Of a stretch of 64,000 nucleotides of DNA, positions 25,114 through 35,396 are shown piece after piece. Position 1 is the first letter of the stretch, and each line of letters starts with the position of its first letter. This DNA is from Paracoccaceae bacterium. Lineage in GTDB: Bacteria > Pseudomonadota > Alphaproteobacteria > Rhodobacterales > Rhodobacteraceae. Location: positions 62,001-126,000 of the forward strand of contig JAAFAB010000001.1 in the NCBI GenBank assembly GCA_018222585.1, written 5' to 3'. The notes under the pieces are model-generated. The model searched no databases. It was not told the DNA's origin and saw only the letters and a list, made by a program, of their open reading frames with translations. The position numbers and the translations under genes are program-made.

Positions 25114-25889
25114 GTGGTTTCCAATGTCTGGTTATGGTCGTGGATGATCCTGAGGCCATGGATGGTCAGGAACTCATCGAAATGGTCGAAGAGCGTATCG
25201 CCCTGCTGGAACAGGGGTGCAAGCCCCCCGGTCGAGATAATCTTCATCGGGCGCTCATATTCACCCTTGATGCGGTCGCAGATGCCGCGAACCAGGCCGA
25301 CATAGCCCCAGAAGACGCCGGATTGCATACAGGCGACGGTATTGGTGCCGATGACCTGCTGCGGCTTGGTGACATCGACATGGGGCAGCGCGGCGGCGGC
25401 CTCGTGCAGGGCCTGCAGCGAGAGGTTGACGCCCGGCGCGATCACGCCTCCGACGTAGGCGCCATCCTCGGCCACGACATCGAAGGTGGTGGCAGTGCCG
25501 AAATCGACGACGATCAGGTCACCGCCGTAGCGGTCGAAGGCGCCGGCGGTATTGACCAGCCGGTCGGGACCGACCTGCGTGCCCTCGTCGACGCGGGGCT
25601 GGCGCGGCAGGGCGCATTCGGGCTTGCCGACGACCAGCGGGCGGCAGTTGAAGTAGCGATCCGACAGGACGCGCAGGTTGAACACCACCCGCGGCACGGT
25701 CGAGCTGATGATCACCGCGTCGATGTCCATCGGAATCCTGTGATGCGCCAGCAGCGTCGAGATCCAGACGTAGTACTGGTCGGCGGTGCGCTGATGTTCG
25801 GTCGAGGTGCGCAGGGTGCAGAGGAACTGCTCTCCGTCCCAGATCGAGAAGACCGTGTTGGTATTGCCGCAATCGATGGCCAGAAGCAT
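25110..25889 (-). CDS. coaX: Type III pantothenate kinase
   Basis: A 259-residue ASKHA-fold kinase that phosphorylates pantothenate in the first step of coenzyme A synthesis. The phosphate-1 motif DCGNTNTVFS (residues 6-15), the PDRLVNTAGAF block (about 107-117) and VVDFGTATTFDVV (about 123-135) are the type III signature. It follows birA by 26 bases and overlaps rnj by ATGA. It sits downstream of nuoN-birA, so expression may partly depend on the nuo promoter. Confidence 0.96.
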   Translation of the reverse strand: MLLAIDCGNTNTVFSIWDGEQFLCTLRTSTEHQRTADQYYVWISTLLAHHRIPMDIDAVIISSTVPRVVFNLRVLSDRYFNCRPLVVGKPECALPRQPRVDEGTQVGPDRLVNTAGAFDRYGGDLIVVDFGTATTFDVVAEDGAYVGGVIAPGVNLSLQALHEAAAALPHVDVTKPQQVIGTNTVACMQSGVFWGYVGLVRGICDRIKGEYERPMKIISTGGLAPLFQQGDTLFDHFDEFLTIHGLRIIHDHNQTLETT

Positions 25890-25915
25890 GGGTTTCTCCC
25901 CCCTTCAGGATGGCG

Positions 25916-26680
25916 TCAGGCGCCGAAATGGATATCCGCAGCCGCGATGACATGGCGTGTCTCGCCAGCTGAAAGCACAAGCTGGCCCTCGGCGTCCACG
26001 GTTTCGAAGATGCCGGTCAGCTCATGGGTGCCGAAGCGCGCTGTCACCGGCTGGCCGATCCGCGCCGCCCGCGCCAGCCATGCCTCGCGCACCAGGGCGA
26101 AGCCGTCGCGGATCAGAACGCCCTCCCAATGAGCAAAGGCGGGGGCGAGGGCGTCCAGCAGCTCTTCCGGGGTGATACGCACGCCCAGCTCGTCCAGCAG
26201 CGAGACGGGACGCAGGGCGCGGGCCTCGACCTCCCCGGCGTCCGGCGCCTGGGCCAGGTTCACGCCGATGCCGATGGACAGGCCGGCAGCGCGATTGCCC
26301 CGGCTCATGGTCTCCAGCAGGATGCCGGCCAGCTTGCCGCCGTTCAGCAACACGTCGTTGGGCCATTTCAATGCAAAGGGTTCGGCCCGGCCTGTCAGCC
26401 CGACCAGAGCGTCATGCAGGGCCAGCGATGTGGTGAAGCTGCGCAGCGCCAGCAGGCGCGGATCGGCCTGCATCGGCGCGACATAGGTGGCGGCGAAATT
26501 GCCCGCGGGATGCACCCAGGCCCGGCCCCGCCTGCCCCGCGCCGCGCTCTGATGCAGCGCCAGGATCCATAGCGGAGAGGCCAGATCGGCAAAGCGCCGT
26601 CTGGCCTCGTCCAGCGTGCTGTCTGTTTCCGCCAGCACCACCCGGCCCGTGCCGGGTGGCCAGTCACCGGGAAAGCCCAA
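25916..26680 (-). CDS. birA: Biotin--[acetyl-CoA-carboxylase] ligase, short form
   Basis: A 254-residue ligase that attaches biotin to carrier proteins such as acetyl-CoA carboxylase and, in this genome, probably methylcrotonyl-CoA carboxylase. The GRRGRAW biotin/ATP loop (about 48-54) and KWPNDVLL motif (about 104-111) are clear. There is no N-terminal DNA-binding domain, so it is the monofunctional type. The start is a TTG at 26680, eight bases after the nuoN stop; no better in-frame ATG or GTG precedes it. Confidence 0.93.
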   Translation of the reverse strand: MGFPGDWPPGTGRVVLAETDSTLDEARRRFADLASPLWILALHQSAARGRRGRAWVHPAGNFAATYVAPMQADPRLLALRSFTTSLALHDALVGLTGRAEPFALKWPNDVLLNGGKLAGILLETMSRGNRAAGLSIGIGVNLAQAPDAGEVEARALRPVSLLDELGVRITPEELLDALAPAFAHWEGVLIRDGFALVREAWLARAARIGQPVTARFGTHELTGIFETVDAEGQLVLSAGETRHVIAAADIHFGA

Positions 26681-26687
26681 GGCGGTC

Positions 26688-28124
26688 TCAGTTCACCAGG
26701 GTCAGCGAGGCCGCCTGAGCGATCCCCTCGACCCCGAAGAGGTTCACCACGCCAAGCACCATGATCGCCGCCGAGGCCATGAGGAACCCGAACAGCAGCG
26801 AACTGCGCGGCTTGTCCAGCGGTTCGCCCGCCTCGCCGAAGTACATGTAGAAGACGATGCGCAGGTAGTAGAAGGCGCCGATGACCGAAGCGATCACGCC
26901 CAGCACCGCCAGCCAGACAAGCCCTGCGTCATAGGCCGCGCGCAGCACGTAGAACTTGCCGAAGAAGCCGACCAGAGGCGGCACGCCGGCCAGCGAGAAC
27001 ATCAGGATCAGCAGCGCCAGCGCCCTGCCCGGATAGGCGGTCGAGTACATGTTCAGCGCGGCCAGGTCGGTGACCGGCTGGCCGTCCCGCTCCATCGACA
27101 GGATGAAGGCGAAGACGCCGAGGTTCATCACGATGTAGATCGCCATGTAGATCAGCATCGCCTGCACGCCGAAGGCGGTGCCTGCCGCGAGGCCCATCAG
27201 GGCAAAGCCCATGTGGGTGATCGAGGAATAGGCCATCAGGCGCTTGATGTTGGTCTGGCCGATGGCGGCGATCGAGCCGAGGAACATCGACAGCACCGAG
27301 ATCAGCGCGATCACCTGCTGCCAGTCGGCGGTGATGCCGCCGAAGGCCGAATGCACGACGCGGGCGAACAGGGCCATGGCGGCGACCTTCGGCGCGGTGG
27401 CGAAGAAGGCGGTGATCGGGGTAGGCGCGCCCTCGTAGACGTCCGGGGTCCACATGTGGAAGGGCACGGCCGAGACCTTGAAGGCCAGGCCCGAGATCAT
27501 GAAGACCAGCCCGAACAGCAGGCCCAGCGGGGCGTGCCCCTCTCCGGCGGCCTCGATGATGCCCGAGAACAGCGTGGTGCCCGAGAAGCCGTAGACCAGC
27601 GAGGCGCCATAGAGCAGCATCCCCGAGCTGAGCGAGCCCAGCACGAAGTACTTCAGGCCGGACTCGGTCGACTTGATGCTGTCGCGGCGCAGCGAGGCGA
27701 CGACGTAGAGCGAGAGCGACATCAGTTCGAGGCCCATGTAGAGCACGATCAGGTCCCCGGCCGAGACCATGACCATCATGCCGACGACCGCCAGGGTCAC
27801 CAGCACCGGGTACTCGAAGTTGCCGACCTGACGACGGGCCAGGTACTCCTGCCCCATGACCAGCACCGAGGCGGCCGAGAGCAGGATGGCGACCTTGGCG
27901 AAGCGGGCGAAGCCGTCGGCGTTGAAGGTGCCCCCGAAGGCGGTCTGTCCGACCTCGCGCGAGCCGACCCAGAGGGCGAGCAGCACGAAGACCAGCGCGG
28001 TGATCCAGGTCAGCGGCGCGGTCAGCTTGTCCTTGCCGGTATAGACCGCGCCGACCAGCGCGAGCATCGCGAAGATGGCCAGGAAAATCTCTGGCAGGAT
28101 GATGTTCAGATCAGCCTGAAGCAT
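26688..28124 (-). CDS. nuoN: NADH-quinone oxidoreductase subunit N
   Basis: A 478-residue polytopic membrane subunit (about 14 helices) of respiratory complex I and one of its antiporter-like proton channels. Conserved blocks include [51 protein letters not shown] and [14 protein letters not shown]. It is the last nuo gene, just 8 bases ahead of birA. Typical length. Confidence 0.97.
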   Translation of the reverse strand: MLQADLNIILPEIFLAIFAMLALVGAVYTGKDKLTAPLTWITALVFVLLALWVGSREVGQTAFGGTFNADGFARFAKVAILLSAASVLVMGQEYLARRQVGNFEYPVLVTLAVVGMMVMVSAGDLIVLYMGLELMSLSLYVVASLRRDSIKSTESGLKYFVLGSLSSGMLLYGASLVYGFSGTTLFSGIIEAAGEGHAPLGLLFGLVFMISGLAFKVSAVPFHMWTPDVYEGAPTPITAFFATAPKVAAMALFARVVHSAFGGITADWQQVIALISVLSMFLGSIAAIGQTNIKRLMAYSSITHMGFALMGLAAGTAFGVQAMLIYMAIYIVMNLGVFAFILSMERDGQPVTDLAALNMYSTAYPGRALALLILMFSLAGVPPLVGFFGKFYVLRAAYDAGLVWLAVLGVIASVIGAFYYLRIVFYMYFGEAGEPLDKPRSSLLFGFLMASAAIMVLGVVNLFGVEGIAQAASLTLVN

Positions 28125-28142
28125 TGTCTTACGGCCTCCGGA

Positions 28143-29699
28143 TCAGTGCGATGCGGCCACGACCGCCCCGTGATCGCCGAGGCGATCCGCGGCAGCCAGC
28201 GCGGTTTCATGGTGGCTCAGGAGCTCCTCGACCGAGGGGCCGATGATATCCGTCACGAGGCTGGGATAGACGCCCAGCAGAAGGGTCATGGCGACGAGCG
28301 GGGCGAAGATCCATTTCTCGCGCGCGGTCATGTCGGTGATCGACTTCAGGCTCTCCTTGATCAGGTCGCCCATGACGACCCGACGGTAGAGGTACAGCGC
28401 ATAGGCCGCCGAGAAGATCACCCCCGAGGTGGCGATCAGGGCAATCCAGGTGTTCGCCTGGAAGGCGCCCATCAGGGTCAGGAATTCCCCGACGAAGCCA
28501 GAGGTGCCCGGCAGCCCGACGTTGGCCATGGTGAAGAACATGAAGATCAGCGCATAGGCCGGCATCCGGTTCACCAGGCCGCCGTAGGCGTCGATGTCGC
28601 GGGTGTGCATCCGATCGTAGATCACCCCGACGCAGAGGAACAGCGCGCCCGAGATGAAGCCGTGGCTGATCATCTGGAAGATCGCGCCGTCCAGCCCCTG
28701 CTGGTTGGCCGAGAAGATTCCCATGGTCACGTACCCCATGTGGGCGACCGAGGAATAGGCGATCAGCTTCTTCATGTCCTGCTGCACCAGCGCCACCAGC
28801 GAGGTGTAGACGATGGCGATGGCCGAGATGCCCAGGATGAAGCCCGACATCACGTCGGCCCCGACCGGGAACATCGGCAGGCTGAAGCGCAGGAAGCCGT
28901 AGCCGCCCATCTTCAGCAGGATCGCCGCCAGGATCACCGACCCGGCGGTCGGCGCCTGGACGTGGGCATCGGGCAACCAGGTATGCACCGGCCACATCGG
29001 CATCTTCACCGCGAAGGAGGCGAAGAAGGCCACGAAGAGCAGCGTCTGCATCCCGCCCGTGATGGTCATGCCCAGCACCGTCAGCGGCGCCGAGGAGAAG
29101 TCATGCGTCAGCAGCGTCGGGATGTCGGTGGTGCCCGCATCGGCGAACATCGCCACCATCGCGACCAGCATCAGCACCGAGCCGAGGAAGGTGTAGAGGA
29201 AGAACTTGAACGAAGCGTAGATGCGGTTGGCGCCACCCCAGATGCCGATGATCAGGAACATCGGGATCAGCGAGGCTTCGAAGAAGAGGTAGAACAGCAC
29301 CAGGTCCAGCGCCATGAAGACACCGAGCATCAGCGTCTCCAGCAGCAGGAAGGCCATCATGTATTCCTTCACCCGCGTCTTGACCTCCCAGGAGGACCAG
29401 ATGGTCAGCGGCATGATGAAGGTGGTCAGCAGCACGAAGAGGACCGAGATCCCGTCGACGCCCATCTTGTACTTGAGCCCGAGCAGCCAGTCGCGTTCCT
29501 CGACGAACTGCATGCCCGTATCCGAGGGGTCGAAGCCCGCCAGGATGAACAGCGACACCAGGAAGGTCAGCGAGGTGGCGATCAGCGCCACCCACTTGGC
29601 ATTGCGCTGAGCCGCCTTGTCCTCACCCCGCAGGAACACGCCCAGGATCACCGCGGCGATCGCGGGCATGAAGGTGACGATGGAGAGAAGATTGCTCAT
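28143..29699 (-). CDS. nuoM: NADH-quinone oxidoreductase subunit M
   Basis: A 518-residue polytopic subunit of complex I with an antiporter-like core. Conserved blocks include [36 protein letters not shown] and [14 protein letters not shown]. It overlaps nuoL at the single base 29699 and is followed 18 bases later by nuoN. It contributes one of the proton-pumping channels. High confidence from motifs and gene order. Confidence 0.97.
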   Translation of the reverse strand: MSNLLSIVTFMPAIAAVILGVFLRGEDKAAQRNAKWVALIATSLTFLVSLFILAGFDPSDTGMQFVEERDWLLGLKYKMGVDGISVLFVLLTTFIMPLTIWSSWEVKTRVKEYMMAFLLLETLMLGVFMALDLVLFYLFFEASLIPMFLIIGIWGGANRIYASFKFFLYTFLGSVLMLVAMVAMFADAGTTDIPTLLTHDFSSAPLTVLGMTITGGMQTLLFVAFFASFAVKMPMWPVHTWLPDAHVQAPTAGSVILAAILLKMGGYGFLRFSLPMFPVGADVMSGFILGISAIAIVYTSLVALVQQDMKKLIAYSSVAHMGYVTMGIFSANQQGLDGAIFQMISHGFISGALFLCVGVIYDRMHTRDIDAYGGLVNRMPAYALIFMFFTMANVGLPGTSGFVGEFLTLMGAFQANTWIALIATSGVIFSAAYALYLYRRVVMGDLIKESLKSITDMTAREKWIFAPLVAMTLLLGVYPSLVTDIIGPSVEELLSHHETALAAADRLGDHGAVVAASH

Positions 29700-31828
29700 T
29701 ATTCGGCCCCTCCGGTCATCGTCATCCAGGTCACGAAGACCGCGATGCCGATGACCATGGCAAATGCGTAGGTGAAGATGTAGCCGGACTGGGCGCGACC
29801 GGCGAGCCGGGTGAAGAAGGGGATGATCCCCATGGCCAGCCCGTTGATGCCGCCGTCGACGATCTTGCCGTCACCACCTTTCCAGAACAGGCGCCCGATC
29901 CAGAAGGCGGGCCGCACGAAGATGACGTGGTAAAGCTCGTCGAAATACCACTTGTTCAGCAGGAACAGGTAGAGCGGACGGTTCGCCTCGGCGACGCGCG
30001 CCGCCATGCCGGGGCGCTTGATGTACATGACCCAGGCGGTCAGGAAGCCCAGCACCATGGCGACGAAGGGGCTGACCTTGACCCAGGCGGGGGCGTGGTG
30101 CGCCTCGTCCATGACGTGATTGTCGGGGGCCATGAAGATCGCGCCCTGCGGTGCCACCCCGGCCGCCGCAACCGCGTGACCGGCCCCGGCGTCCTCTCCG
30201 GCATCCGCCGCAGCCTCTGCGCCGTGATCGGCCGCTTCGCCGTGGCTTTCGGAGGCGACAATGGTTCCCTCTTCGCCATGCTCGGCGGCTTCCGCGTGAT
30301 GCGGGATGCCGAAGAAGGCGTTGACCTTCTCATGATCGCCGAAGAACGAGCCGTACCACAGCATCCCCGAGAAGATCGCGCCAAGCGACAGCACGCCGAG
30401 CGGGATCAGCATGACCTTCGGGCTTTCATGGGCATGGTCATGGGTGTGCTTGTCACCCCGTGCCTCGCCGTAGAAGGTCAGGAAGATCAGCCGCCAGGAG
30501 TAGAAGCTGGTGAACAGCGCGGCGATGACCAGCATCCAGAAGGCGTAGCCGCCCATGGTGCCCGCCCAGGCGCTCTCGATGATCGCGTCCTTGGACAGGA
30601 AGCCGGCGAAGCCGATATGGGTCAGCGGGATGCCGACGCCGGTGATCGCCAGGGTGCCGATCATCATGGCCGCGAAGGTATAGGGGATCTTCTTGCGCAA
30701 GTTGCCGTAGTTCCGCATGTCCTGCTCGTGGTGCATCGCGTGGATGACCGAGCCTGCGCCGAGGAAGAGCATGGCCTTGAAGAAGGCGTGGGTCAGCAGG
30801 TGGAACATCGCCGCGCCATAGACGCCGACGCCGGCGGCGACGAACATGTAGCCGAGCTGCGAACAGGTCGAATAGGCGATGACGCGCTTGATGTCGTTCT
30901 GCACCAGGCCGACCGTCGCCGCGAAGAAGGCGGTGGTGGCGCCGAGGAAGGTGACGAAGGCCATCGTCTCGGGCGCGTATTCCATCAGCGGCGACATGCG
31001 GCAGACCAGGAAGACACCGGCGGTAACCATGGTGGCCGCGTGGATCAGCGCCGACACCGGAGTCGGGCCTTCCATGGCGTCGGGCAGCCAGGTGTGCAGG
31101 AACAGCTGCGCCGATTTGCCCATGGCGCCAACGAAGAGAAGGAAGGCCAGCAGGTTGGCGGCGTTCCACTCGGTCCAGAGGAAATGGATCTGCGTTTCGG
31201 CGATGGTCGGCGCCTCGGCGAAGATCACGTCCAGGCTGATGCTGTCGGTCAGGAAGAACAGCCCGAAGATGCCAAGGGCGAAGCCGAAGTCACCGACGCG
31301 GTTGACGACGAAAGCCTTCATGGCCGCGGCCCCGGCCGAGGGTTTCTTGTAGTAGAAGCCGATCAGCAGGTACGAGGCCACGCCCACGCCTTCCCAGCCG
31401 AAGAACATCTGAACCAGGTTGTCCGAGGTCACCAGCGACAGCATCGCGAAGGTGAAGAAGCTGAGGTAGGCGAAGAACCGGGGGCGGTATTCCTCGCCTT
31501 CCTTGAAGTTCTCGTCATGGGCCATGTAGCCGAAGCTGTAGAGGTGAACCAGCGCCGAGACAGTGGTGACGACGATCAGCATGATCGAGGTCAGCCGGTC
31601 CAGGCGGATGCCCCAGGAGGTCGAGAGAGAGCCGCTCTCGATCCAGCGGAACAGCTCGATATGCTGCACCTCGTCGGGGGTGGTGAAGAAGGTGATCCAG
31701 CTCAGCAGGCAGATCAGGAACAACACGCCGGTGGTCAGCACCTGGGCGCCCTTCACGCCGATCAGCCGCCAGCCGAAGCCGGCGATGATGGCGCTGAACA
31801 GCGGCGCGAGAAGAATGATGGGGACCAT
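29699..31828 (-). CDS. nuoL: NADH-quinone oxidoreductase subunit L, with His/Glu-rich insertions
   Basis: A 709-residue distal membrane subunit of complex I, longer than the roughly 610-residue E. coli protein. Conserved blocks include [51 protein letters not shown] and [16 protein letters not shown]. The extra length comes from a loop at about residues 505-590 rich in His, Glu and Ala, plus a shorter HTHDHAHE patch at about 460. The proline/alanine/acid composition suggests a solvent-exposed loop; metal binding is conceivable but not shown. It starts 4 bases after the nuoK stop. Confidence 0.97.
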   Translation of the reverse strand: MVPIILLAPLFSAIIAGFGWRLIGVKGAQVLTTGVLFLICLLSWITFFTTPDEVQHIELFRWIESGSLSTSWGIRLDRLTSIMLIVVTTVSALVHLYSFGYMAHDENFKEGEEYRPRFFAYLSFFTFAMLSLVTSDNLVQMFFGWEGVGVASYLLIGFYYKKPSAGAAAMKAFVVNRVGDFGFALGIFGLFFLTDSISLDVIFAEAPTIAETQIHFLWTEWNAANLLAFLLFVGAMGKSAQLFLHTWLPDAMEGPTPVSALIHAATMVTAGVFLVCRMSPLMEYAPETMAFVTFLGATTAFFAATVGLVQNDIKRVIAYSTCSQLGYMFVAAGVGVYGAAMFHLLTHAFFKAMLFLGAGSVIHAMHHEQDMRNYGNLRKKIPYTFAAMMIGTLAITGVGIPLTHIGFAGFLSKDAIIESAWAGTMGGYAFWMLVIAALFTSFYSWRLIFLTFYGEARGDKHTHDHAHESPKVMLIPLGVLSLGAIFSGMLWYGSFFGDHEKVNAFFGIPHHAEAAEHGEEGTIVASESHGEAADHGAEAAADAGEDAGAGHAVAAAGVAPQGAIFMAPDNHVMDEAHHAPAWVKVSPFVAMVLGFLTAWVMYIKRPGMAARVAEANRPLYLFLLNKWYFDELYHVIFVRPAFWIGRLFWKGGDGKIVDGGINGLAMGIIPFFTRLAGRAQSGYIFTYAFAMVIGIAVFVTWMTMTGGAE

Positions 31829-31832
31829 GGGC

Positions 31833-32138
31833 TCAGCCTTTCATCACGTTGACGTCTTCCACGGCAATGGTGCCGCGGTTGCGGAAGAAGCAGACGAGGA
31901 TGGCAAGCCCGATCGCCGCTTCCGCAGCAGCGACAGTCAGAACGAAGAGCGTGAAGACCTGCCCGGCCAGATCCCCGAGGAAGCTGGAGAAGGCGACCAG
32001 GTTGATGTTCACCGACAGCAGGATCAGTTCGATGCTCATCAGCAGGATGATGACGTTCTTCCGGTTCAGGAAGATGCCGAAGATCCCGATGACGAAGAGC
32101 GCAGCCGCCACCGTCAGGTAATGTTCGATACCGATCAT
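31833..32138 (-). CDS. nuoK: NADH-quinone oxidoreductase subunit K
   Basis: A 101-residue subunit with three membrane helices. [13 protein letters not shown] (helix 2) and [10 protein letters not shown] (helix 3) carry the conserved glutamates of the family. It overlaps the upstream 36-residue ORF by ATGA (32135-32138). Part of the membrane proton-translocating arm of complex I. Confidence 0.97.
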   Translation of the reverse strand: MIGIEHYLTVAAALFVIGIFGIFLNRKNVIILLMSIELILLSVNINLVAFSSFLGDLAGQVFTLFVLTVAAAEAAIGLAILVCFFRNRGTIAVEDVNVMKG

Positions 32139-32245
32139 CCGCGGTCTCCTTTCGATTGCGCCTTGCGCGTGCTCTGCCTGGTCCCGAGCATCACGGGCAC
32201 CAGTACACCCGCGAAGAAGATGGCTATCCAGCTGGCTATGCTCAT
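32135..32245 (-). CDS. 36-residue predicted membrane peptide within the nuo operon
   Basis: ATG at 32245 preceded by AAAGGAAAC, stop at 32135 overlapping the nuoK start as ATGA. The peptide begins [20 protein letters not shown] (one membrane helix) and ends in a basic, Lys/Arg/Ser-rich tail of 16 residues. No family recognised. Position between nuoJ and nuoK, coupling and composition suggest a real small protein, perhaps an assembly factor or accessory helix of complex I. Translation has not been shown. Confidence 0.55.
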   Translation of the reverse strand: MSIASWIAIFFAGVLVPVMLGTRQSTRKAQSKGDRG

Positions 32246-32366
32246 CGCTGTCCCGTTTCCTTTCCCCGGTCCCTCCGGGGTCGCTTGATTTCGTCGGGCC
32301 CCGATGGGGAGGCCCCGGTTTGCAGAACCCCGGCGCATGGCCGGGGCCGATCCTCCGCCGGCGGGG

Positions 32367-32975
32367 TTACAGCCCCTGCCCCGGCTTCACGTCCTTCAGC
32401 TCCATCGCCTTGGCCGGGTCGCGCCACATCTGGTGCAGCACGTTCTGGCGCTTGATGTCCTGGCGATGGCGCAGGGTCAGCACGATGGCCCCGATCATCG
32501 CCACCAGCAGGACAAGGCCCGCCAGCTGGAAGACCAGGAAGTATTGCTCATAGATCAGCTGGCCCAGGGCGGCGGTGTTCTGCACGTCCGTCGGGGCCAC
32601 GGCGAGGCGCGCGGCCTCGGCGGTCTCGGCTTCCGTCCAGGAGCCATAGGCGAGGGCGAACTGCATCAGCAGCACGATCCCGATCAGCAGCGCCAGCGGC
32701 ATGTAGCGCGCCATCTCGGCCTTCAGCGAGGCGAAGTCGACATCCAGCATCATCACCACGAAGAGGAAGAGCACCGCCACCGCGCCGACGTAGACGATGA
32801 TCAGCAGCATGGCGACGAATTCGGCCCCCAGCAGGACGAAGAGCCCCGCAGCGGAGAGGAAGGCCAGGATCAGCCAGAGCACCGAATGCACCGGGTTGCG
32901 GCTGACGACGGTGAACAGACCGCCTGCCAGCAGGCAGAGGGCGAAGAGATAGAAAGAGAAGGCGGCGACAGTCAT
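32367..32975 (-). CDS. nuoJ: NADH-quinone oxidoreductase subunit J
   Basis: A 202-residue subunit with five predicted membrane helices. Conserved features include [27 protein letters not shown] near residues 26-53 and the [18 protein letters not shown] helix. The ATG overlaps the stop of the upstream carboxymuconolactone-decarboxylase-like gene (32972-32975, ATGA). The 121-bp gap to the next ORF folds into several G/C hairpins. Confidence 0.97.
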   Translation of the reverse strand: MTVAAFSFYLFALCLLAGGLFTVVSRNPVHSVLWLILAFLSAAGLFVLLGAEFVAMLLIIVYVGAVAVLFLFVVMMLDVDFASLKAEMARYMPLALLIGIVLLMQFALAYGSWTEAETAEAARLAVAPTDVQNTAALGQLIYEQYFLVFQLAGLVLLVAMIGAIVLTLRHRQDIKRQNVLHQMWRDPAKAMELKDVKPGQGL

Positions 32976-33379
32976 GTCTCATCATCCTCGTGTTCGTCCA
33001 TGACCTCTTTCGCCAGCTGGGCGGCCTTGGTCATGGCGGGTATGCCTGCGAACATCGACATCTGTGCGATGGCCTCGGCGATTTCCTGTTTCGTCGCGCC
33101 CGCCTCCAGAAGGTGACGGACGGTGATGCGCAGCTGGCTTTCGGCCTGAGCGCCCTGCATGGTCAGACCCGCGAGGGTCAGGAAGAGCCGGGTCTTGGCG
33201 TCCAGCCCCTCCTTGTTGAGCGTGTTGCCGAAGGCGAATTCCATCCACTCCTTGGGCATGGTCGGCCAGAGCTGTTCGAACCCCTTGGGGGTGAAGCTCT
33301 CCAGCGCGGGGTTCATGGACTTGGCCATCTCCTGCGCGTGCCGGATGAACATCTCGAAGGGATTGCCGCTGTCAGTCAT
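32972..33379 (-). CDS. Cysteine-free carboxymuconolactone-decarboxylase-like protein
   Basis: A 135-residue soluble helical protein matching the CMD/AhpD fold, with the [29 protein letters not shown] block (about 88-116) as its main signature. No cysteine occurs, so it cannot be an AhpD-like peroxidase. The resident gene is inside the nuo operon between nuoI and nuoJ, as I recall for other Rhodobacteraceae, and couples to nuoJ by ATGA overlap. Role in complex I unknown; possibly assembly or a structural auxiliary. Confidence 0.85.
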   Translation of the reverse strand: MTDSGNPFEMFIRHAQEMAKSMNPALESFTPKGFEQLWPTMPKEWMEFAFGNTLNKEGLDAKTRLFLTLAGLTMQGAQAESQLRITVRHLLEAGATKQEIAEAIAQMSMFAGIPAMTKAAQLAKEVMDEHEDDET

Positions 33380-33418
33380 GGCGCCCCCCTATCGCTGTCC
33401 TATGCCCAGGTGCGCCGC

Positions 33419-33925
33419 TCATCGGTAGGGCGCATCCAGCTCGAGGTTGCGGGCGATCTCGGCTTCCCAGCGGGCGCCGTTGTCCAGCAGCTTTTCCTTG
33501 TCGTAGAACAGCTCTTCCCGCGTCTCGGTGGCGAACTCGAAGTTCGGGCCCTCGACGATGGCATCCACCGGGCAGGCTTCCTGGCAGAAGCCGCAGTAGA
33601 TGCACTTGGTCATGTCGATGTCGTAGCGCGTGGTCCGGCGGGAGCCGTCCTCGCGCGGTTCCGCGTCGATGGTGATGGCCTGGGCCGGGCAGATCGCCTC
33701 GCAGAGCTTGCAGGCGATGCAGCGCTCTTCCCCGTTGGGATAGCGGCGCAGCGCGTGCTCACCGCGGAAACGGGGCGACAGCGGCCCCTTCTCGTGCGGG
33801 TAGTTCAGCGTCGCCTTCGGCTTCAGCAGGTATTTGAAGCCCATCCTGAAGCCGTTCAGGATGTCCATCAGCAGGAAGTACTTGGCGGCGCGGGTGTAGT
33901 CGACGCTTGCCATATCAGCCTCCAA
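33419..33925 (-). CDS. nuoI: NADH-quinone oxidoreductase subunit I (8Fe ferredoxin-type)
   Basis: A 168-residue subunit that holds the N6a and N6b [4Fe-4S] clusters. [12 protein letters not shown] (about 68-79) and [12 protein letters not shown] (about 107-118) are the two cluster motifs. The ATG lies within the nuoH 3' end (11-base overlap, 33915-33925). Passes electrons from NuoG toward NuoB. Confidence 0.97.
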   Translation of the reverse strand: MEADMASVDYTRAAKYFLLMDILNGFRMGFKYLLKPKATLNYPHEKGPLSPRFRGEHALRRYPNGEERCIACKLCEAICPAQAITIDAEPREDGSRRTTRYDIDMTKCIYCGFCQEACPVDAIVEGPNFEFATETREELFYDKEKLLDNGARWEAEIARNLELDAPYR

Positions 33926-34955
33926 TCATCCAGCGGGCGTAGGCGCCGCCGAAGAGTTCGAATTTCGCCAGGAATGCCACCAGCACGACCCAGAAGAGCG
34001 ACAGCGGCAGGAAGACCTTCCAGCCGATCCGCATCAGCTGGTCGTAGCGGTAGCGCGGCACGACCGATTTCGTCATCGCGAAGACGAAGAACACCAGGAC
34101 GCATTTGCCGAAGAACCACAGGAAGCCGTCGGGCAGGCCCGGGATCGGCGACAGCCAGCCGCCGAAGAACAGCGTGGTGGTCAGGGCGCACATCAGCACG
34201 ATGGCCACGTATTCGCCGATCATGAACAGCAGGAACGGGGTCGAGCTGTATTCCACCTGGTAGCCAGCGACCAGTTCGGATTCCGCTTCGGGAAGGTCGA
34301 AGGGCGGGCGGTTGGTCTCGGCGTGGGCCGAGATCAGGAACAGGAACAGCATCGGGAAGTGCGGCAGCCAGTACCAGCTGAAGATCCCGTAGCCGGTGTC
34401 CTGCGCGGCGACGATATCGCCGAAGTTCATCGAGCCGGTCGAGATCACGATGCCGATGATGATCAGGCCCAGCGAGACCTCGTAGGAGATCATCTGCGCG
34501 GCGGAGCGGAGCGAGCCGAGGAACGGATATTTCGAGTTCGACGCCCAGCCCCCCATGATCACGCCGTAGACCTCAAGCGAGGAGACCGCGAAGACATAGA
34601 GGATCGCGACGTTGATGTCCGACAGGACCCAGCCGTCATTGAAGGGGATCACCGCCCAGGCGATCATCGCCAGCACGAAGCTGAGGATCGGCGCCAGGAA
34701 GAACACGAACTTGTCCGCGCCCGCCGGCACCACCACTTCCTTGGTGATGTATTTCGCGAAGTCCGCGAAGCTCTGCAGCAGGCCGAAGACACCCACCACG
34801 TTGGGCCCGCGCCGCAGCTGCACGGCAGCCCAGATCTTGCGGTCCGCGTACAGCAGGAAGGCGAGGCACACCAGAAGGGGCACCACGATCAGAAGGACCT
34901 GGCCGACTATCAGCAGCAGGACGCCTAGCGGGTTGGAGGTGAAAAACTCAGCCAT
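33915..34955 (-). CDS. nuoH: NADH-quinone oxidoreductase subunit H
   Basis: A 346-residue membrane subunit that closes the quinone-binding cavity with NuoB/NuoD. Conserved blocks are [19 protein letters not shown] (about 38-56), [25 protein letters not shown] (about 120) and [21 protein letters not shown] (about 212-232). Overlaps nuoI by 11 bases and begins 6 bases after a lipoprotein gene. Confidence 0.97.
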   Translation of the reverse strand: MAEFFTSNPLGVLLLIVGQVLLIVVPLLVCLAFLLYADRKIWAAVQLRRGPNVVGVFGLLQSFADFAKYITKEVVVPAGADKFVFFLAPILSFVLAMIAWAVIPFNDGWVLSDINVAILYVFAVSSLEVYGVIMGGWASNSKYPFLGSLRSAAQMISYEVSLGLIIIGIVISTGSMNFGDIVAAQDTGYGIFSWYWLPHFPMLFLFLISAHAETNRPPFDLPEAESELVAGYQVEYSSTPFLLFMIGEYVAIVLMCALTTTLFFGGWLSPIPGLPDGFLWFFGKCVLVFFVFAMTKSVVPRYRYDQLMRIGWKVFLPLSLFWVVLVAFLAKFELFGGAYARWMIGG

Positions 34956-34961
34956 ATGTCC

Positions 34962-35396
34962 TCACACCGTGGGTATTCCGTTTTCGGCGCAATGCGCCGT
35001 GACGACTTCCGCGTCGATCGTCCGCCTGCCATCCGGCAGGGCCGGCGAGACGGTATAAACCGCATCCGCCTCCCACAGACCAGAGACCTGGGCGACATTT
35101 GTTCGCAGATGTCTTGCAAATCCGTAGCCGCGGATCAGCGCATATTGCGCCGCCGCGCATTCCGCGTAGTCCGAGACATCCTCGGGCCCGCGCGCGCCGC
35201 GCATGGAGACGTGGAAATTCACCAGGTCCCCATCCAGCAGGCGCGTCTCGATCCCCTCATAGCTGCGGGCGGGCGCGACCAGCGCGGCGCGGGTGGCGGG
35301 CTGCGGCGTGCAGCCCTCCCCGGCCCCGGCGCAGGTCTTCCCGCAGCCGGGCAGCAGCGCCAGCGCGCCAGCCCCTATGAGGAGAACCTGCTTCAT
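34962..35396 (-). CDS. Accessory lipoprotein inside the nuo operon (144 aa)
   Basis: A 144-residue protein with a signal peptide and lipobox LLPGC (Cys18), followed by two Cys-containing turns (CGKTC, GEGC). The mature region ends with [14 protein letters not shown]. No family recognised. The start overlaps the nuoG stop by ATGA (35393-35396), so translation is coupled to nuoG, and nuoH follows after 6 bases. It would sit on the periplasmic side of the membranes. Function in complex I unknown. Confidence 0.75.
   Translation of the reverse strand: MKQVLLIGAGALALLPGCGKTCAGAGEGCTPQPATRAALVAPARSYEGIETRLLDGDLVNFHVSMRGARGPEDVSDYAECAAAQYALIRGYGFARHLRTNVAQVSGLWEADAVYTVSPALPDGRRTIDAEVVTAHCAENGIPTV

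Noticed and set aside
26616-29771. Plus-strand frame of 1051 codons opposite nuoN and nuoM
   Set aside because: Antisense shadow rich in His, Asp, Gln and Arg, produced by the membrane-protein codons on the minus strand.
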